Assembly (NCBI RefSeq): GCF_040779325.2
Contig: NZ_JBFONT020000014.1
Location: 1 to 41,596, forward strand
Source: Aestuariibius violaceus
GTDB taxonomy: Bacteria; Pseudomonadota; Alphaproteobacteria; Rhodobacterales; Rhodobacteraceae
Length of the DNA stretch: 41,596 nucleotides
Direction of reading: 5' to 3'
Shown here one piece after another: positions 41,005 through 41,596 of the stretch. Each line of letters begins with the position of its first letter. The stretch's first letter is position 1. The notes beneath the pieces are model-generated. The model made no database searches and was not told where the DNA came from. It saw only the letters and a program-made list of their open reading frames with translations. Both the position numbers and the translations under genes were made by a program.

Positions 41005-41596
41005 CCCAGCCCTCTCGCCCCAACGGCAGTGTGGATGTCTGCTTGCCTGCCCCATGTCGGCCGTTATGCGCCACCTCACAGGTACATTCAACACGGCCCG
41101 GTCTGGTAACTCAACCGCAAATAGCTGTCCCGTTGCTGTTCTCCGAGTGTTCAGCGTCTCAACCGAACTACTGGCCGGAACCATCCTTTCTTAACGCCAA
41201 AAAGCAGTATGGTGAGTTTGCCGACAAATCGGTATCGGTTCGCGAAAGCCTCGCCGTTTTTTGAGACGCCCAGTCGGCGCGGGTCGTGATCGTCGACAAA
41301 AACGAGCCACCAGACTTCGTCTTGTAGGAGCGGCAACTGCCTACTTCACGCGCGCGCCAAACTACGGTCGATTTGACTCGCTGCCGGTGAATGAAGACCC
41401 GAATGATCAGCTGCTTTGATTATGGCGCCCCTCAGTGTTGCCGCTTAGCAGCGAAAGTCGGGAAAGAGAGATTCTGTGGAAAAACAACGTGTTGCGCGTG
41501 CAGAAAGTGGTGCGCTGAACTGAGCGCGAGTGCCTTACTGGTCAGGCTTTGCGCGTTTGCTGCGGTGCGGGAAAGATCTTCGCGAGCTTCCTCAGG
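41005..41596. other. Right-end stretch without a credible gene
   Basis: No frame here gives a protein I can recognise. The open frames include a 61-codon minus-strand one at 41151-41336 with no ribosome site. A minus-strand extension of the glycosyltransferase frame reaches 41184, but it does not look like coding sequence. The stretch may hold the promoter of the glycosyltransferase or decayed DNA. Confidence 0.45.

Noticed and set aside
41151..41336. 61-residue minus-strand frame near the right end
   Set aside because: No ribosome site, no family pattern and it overlaps the doubtful 5' extension of the glycosyltransferase frame.
1..41596. CRISPR array, tRNA or rRNA genes
   Set aside because: No regularly spaced repeats and no tRNA-like arms were seen on reading either strand.

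Overview
The window is high-GC alphaproteobacterial DNA, most likely from the order Rhodobacterales (Roseobacter/Rhodobacteraceae). This rests on recognised genes (a haem-uptake hmuSTUV set facing a TonB receptor, sdhE, thyX, a DUF1194 protein, an LdtR-like MarR regulator, a bufferin operon), on GC-rich third codon positions, and on short intergenic repeats of a type I remember from this order. No rRNA, tRNA or CRISPR array was seen.

1-7033 is a minus-strand block. An M15-like peptidase runs off the left edge. Upstream of it lie a VOC protein, a double SnoaL/NTF2-like protein, a histidinol-dehydrogenase-family enzyme away from other his genes, a GPH-type sugar/cation symporter, an alpha/beta hydrolase and an MFS permease. 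7100-9655 holds an ArsR-SRPBCC fusion regulator with two abutting operator-like palindromes over its promoter, a MAPEG protein and an MFS exporter. Then comes thrS (9742-11688).

11843-14287 is a complete bufferin (gig-type) operon: a DUF2282 precursor peptide, the MNIO/DUF692 modifying enzyme, its DUF2063 partner and a DoxX membrane protein. A strong hairpin sits between the precursor gene and the enzyme gene. 14460-20018 is mostly housekeeping: a cold-shock protein, thyX, gloA, a DUF1194 secreted protein, LdtR-like MarR, sdhE, an XRE regulator, an aspartate aminotransferase and a small conserved protein.

20170-25365 looks accessory. A TetR regulator is divergent from an ABM-GST pair with two matching palindromic operators. 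A truncated GNAT gene follows, then an Rrf2 regulator with its own palindrome leading into an AhpD-like protein, a VOC protein and a GT1 glycosyltransferase.

25796-34542 is a two-armed haem-uptake locus. The left arm (minus) is TonB receptor - secreted protein - exbB - exbD - exbD - tonB, with every junction overlapping. The right arm (plus) is hmuS-hmuT-hmuU-hmuV. Both start from one intergenic region with two similar palindromes of the kind expected for an iron regulator. The two ExbD proteins differ at the essential transmembrane Asp: one has Asp, the other Asn.

34738-35620 encodes a 42-residue membrane protein and a DUF4332-like protein. From 35621 to the end the DNA is decayed and mobile: a 362-bp element with 44-bp inverted repeats holding the tail of a transposase, an IS3-type remnant with two nonsense codons, a methyltransferase gene interrupted by one amber codon, and a large two-domain GT2 glycosyltransferase. 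The last two share an N-terminal beta-rich domain and are probably part of a surface-polysaccharide locus.
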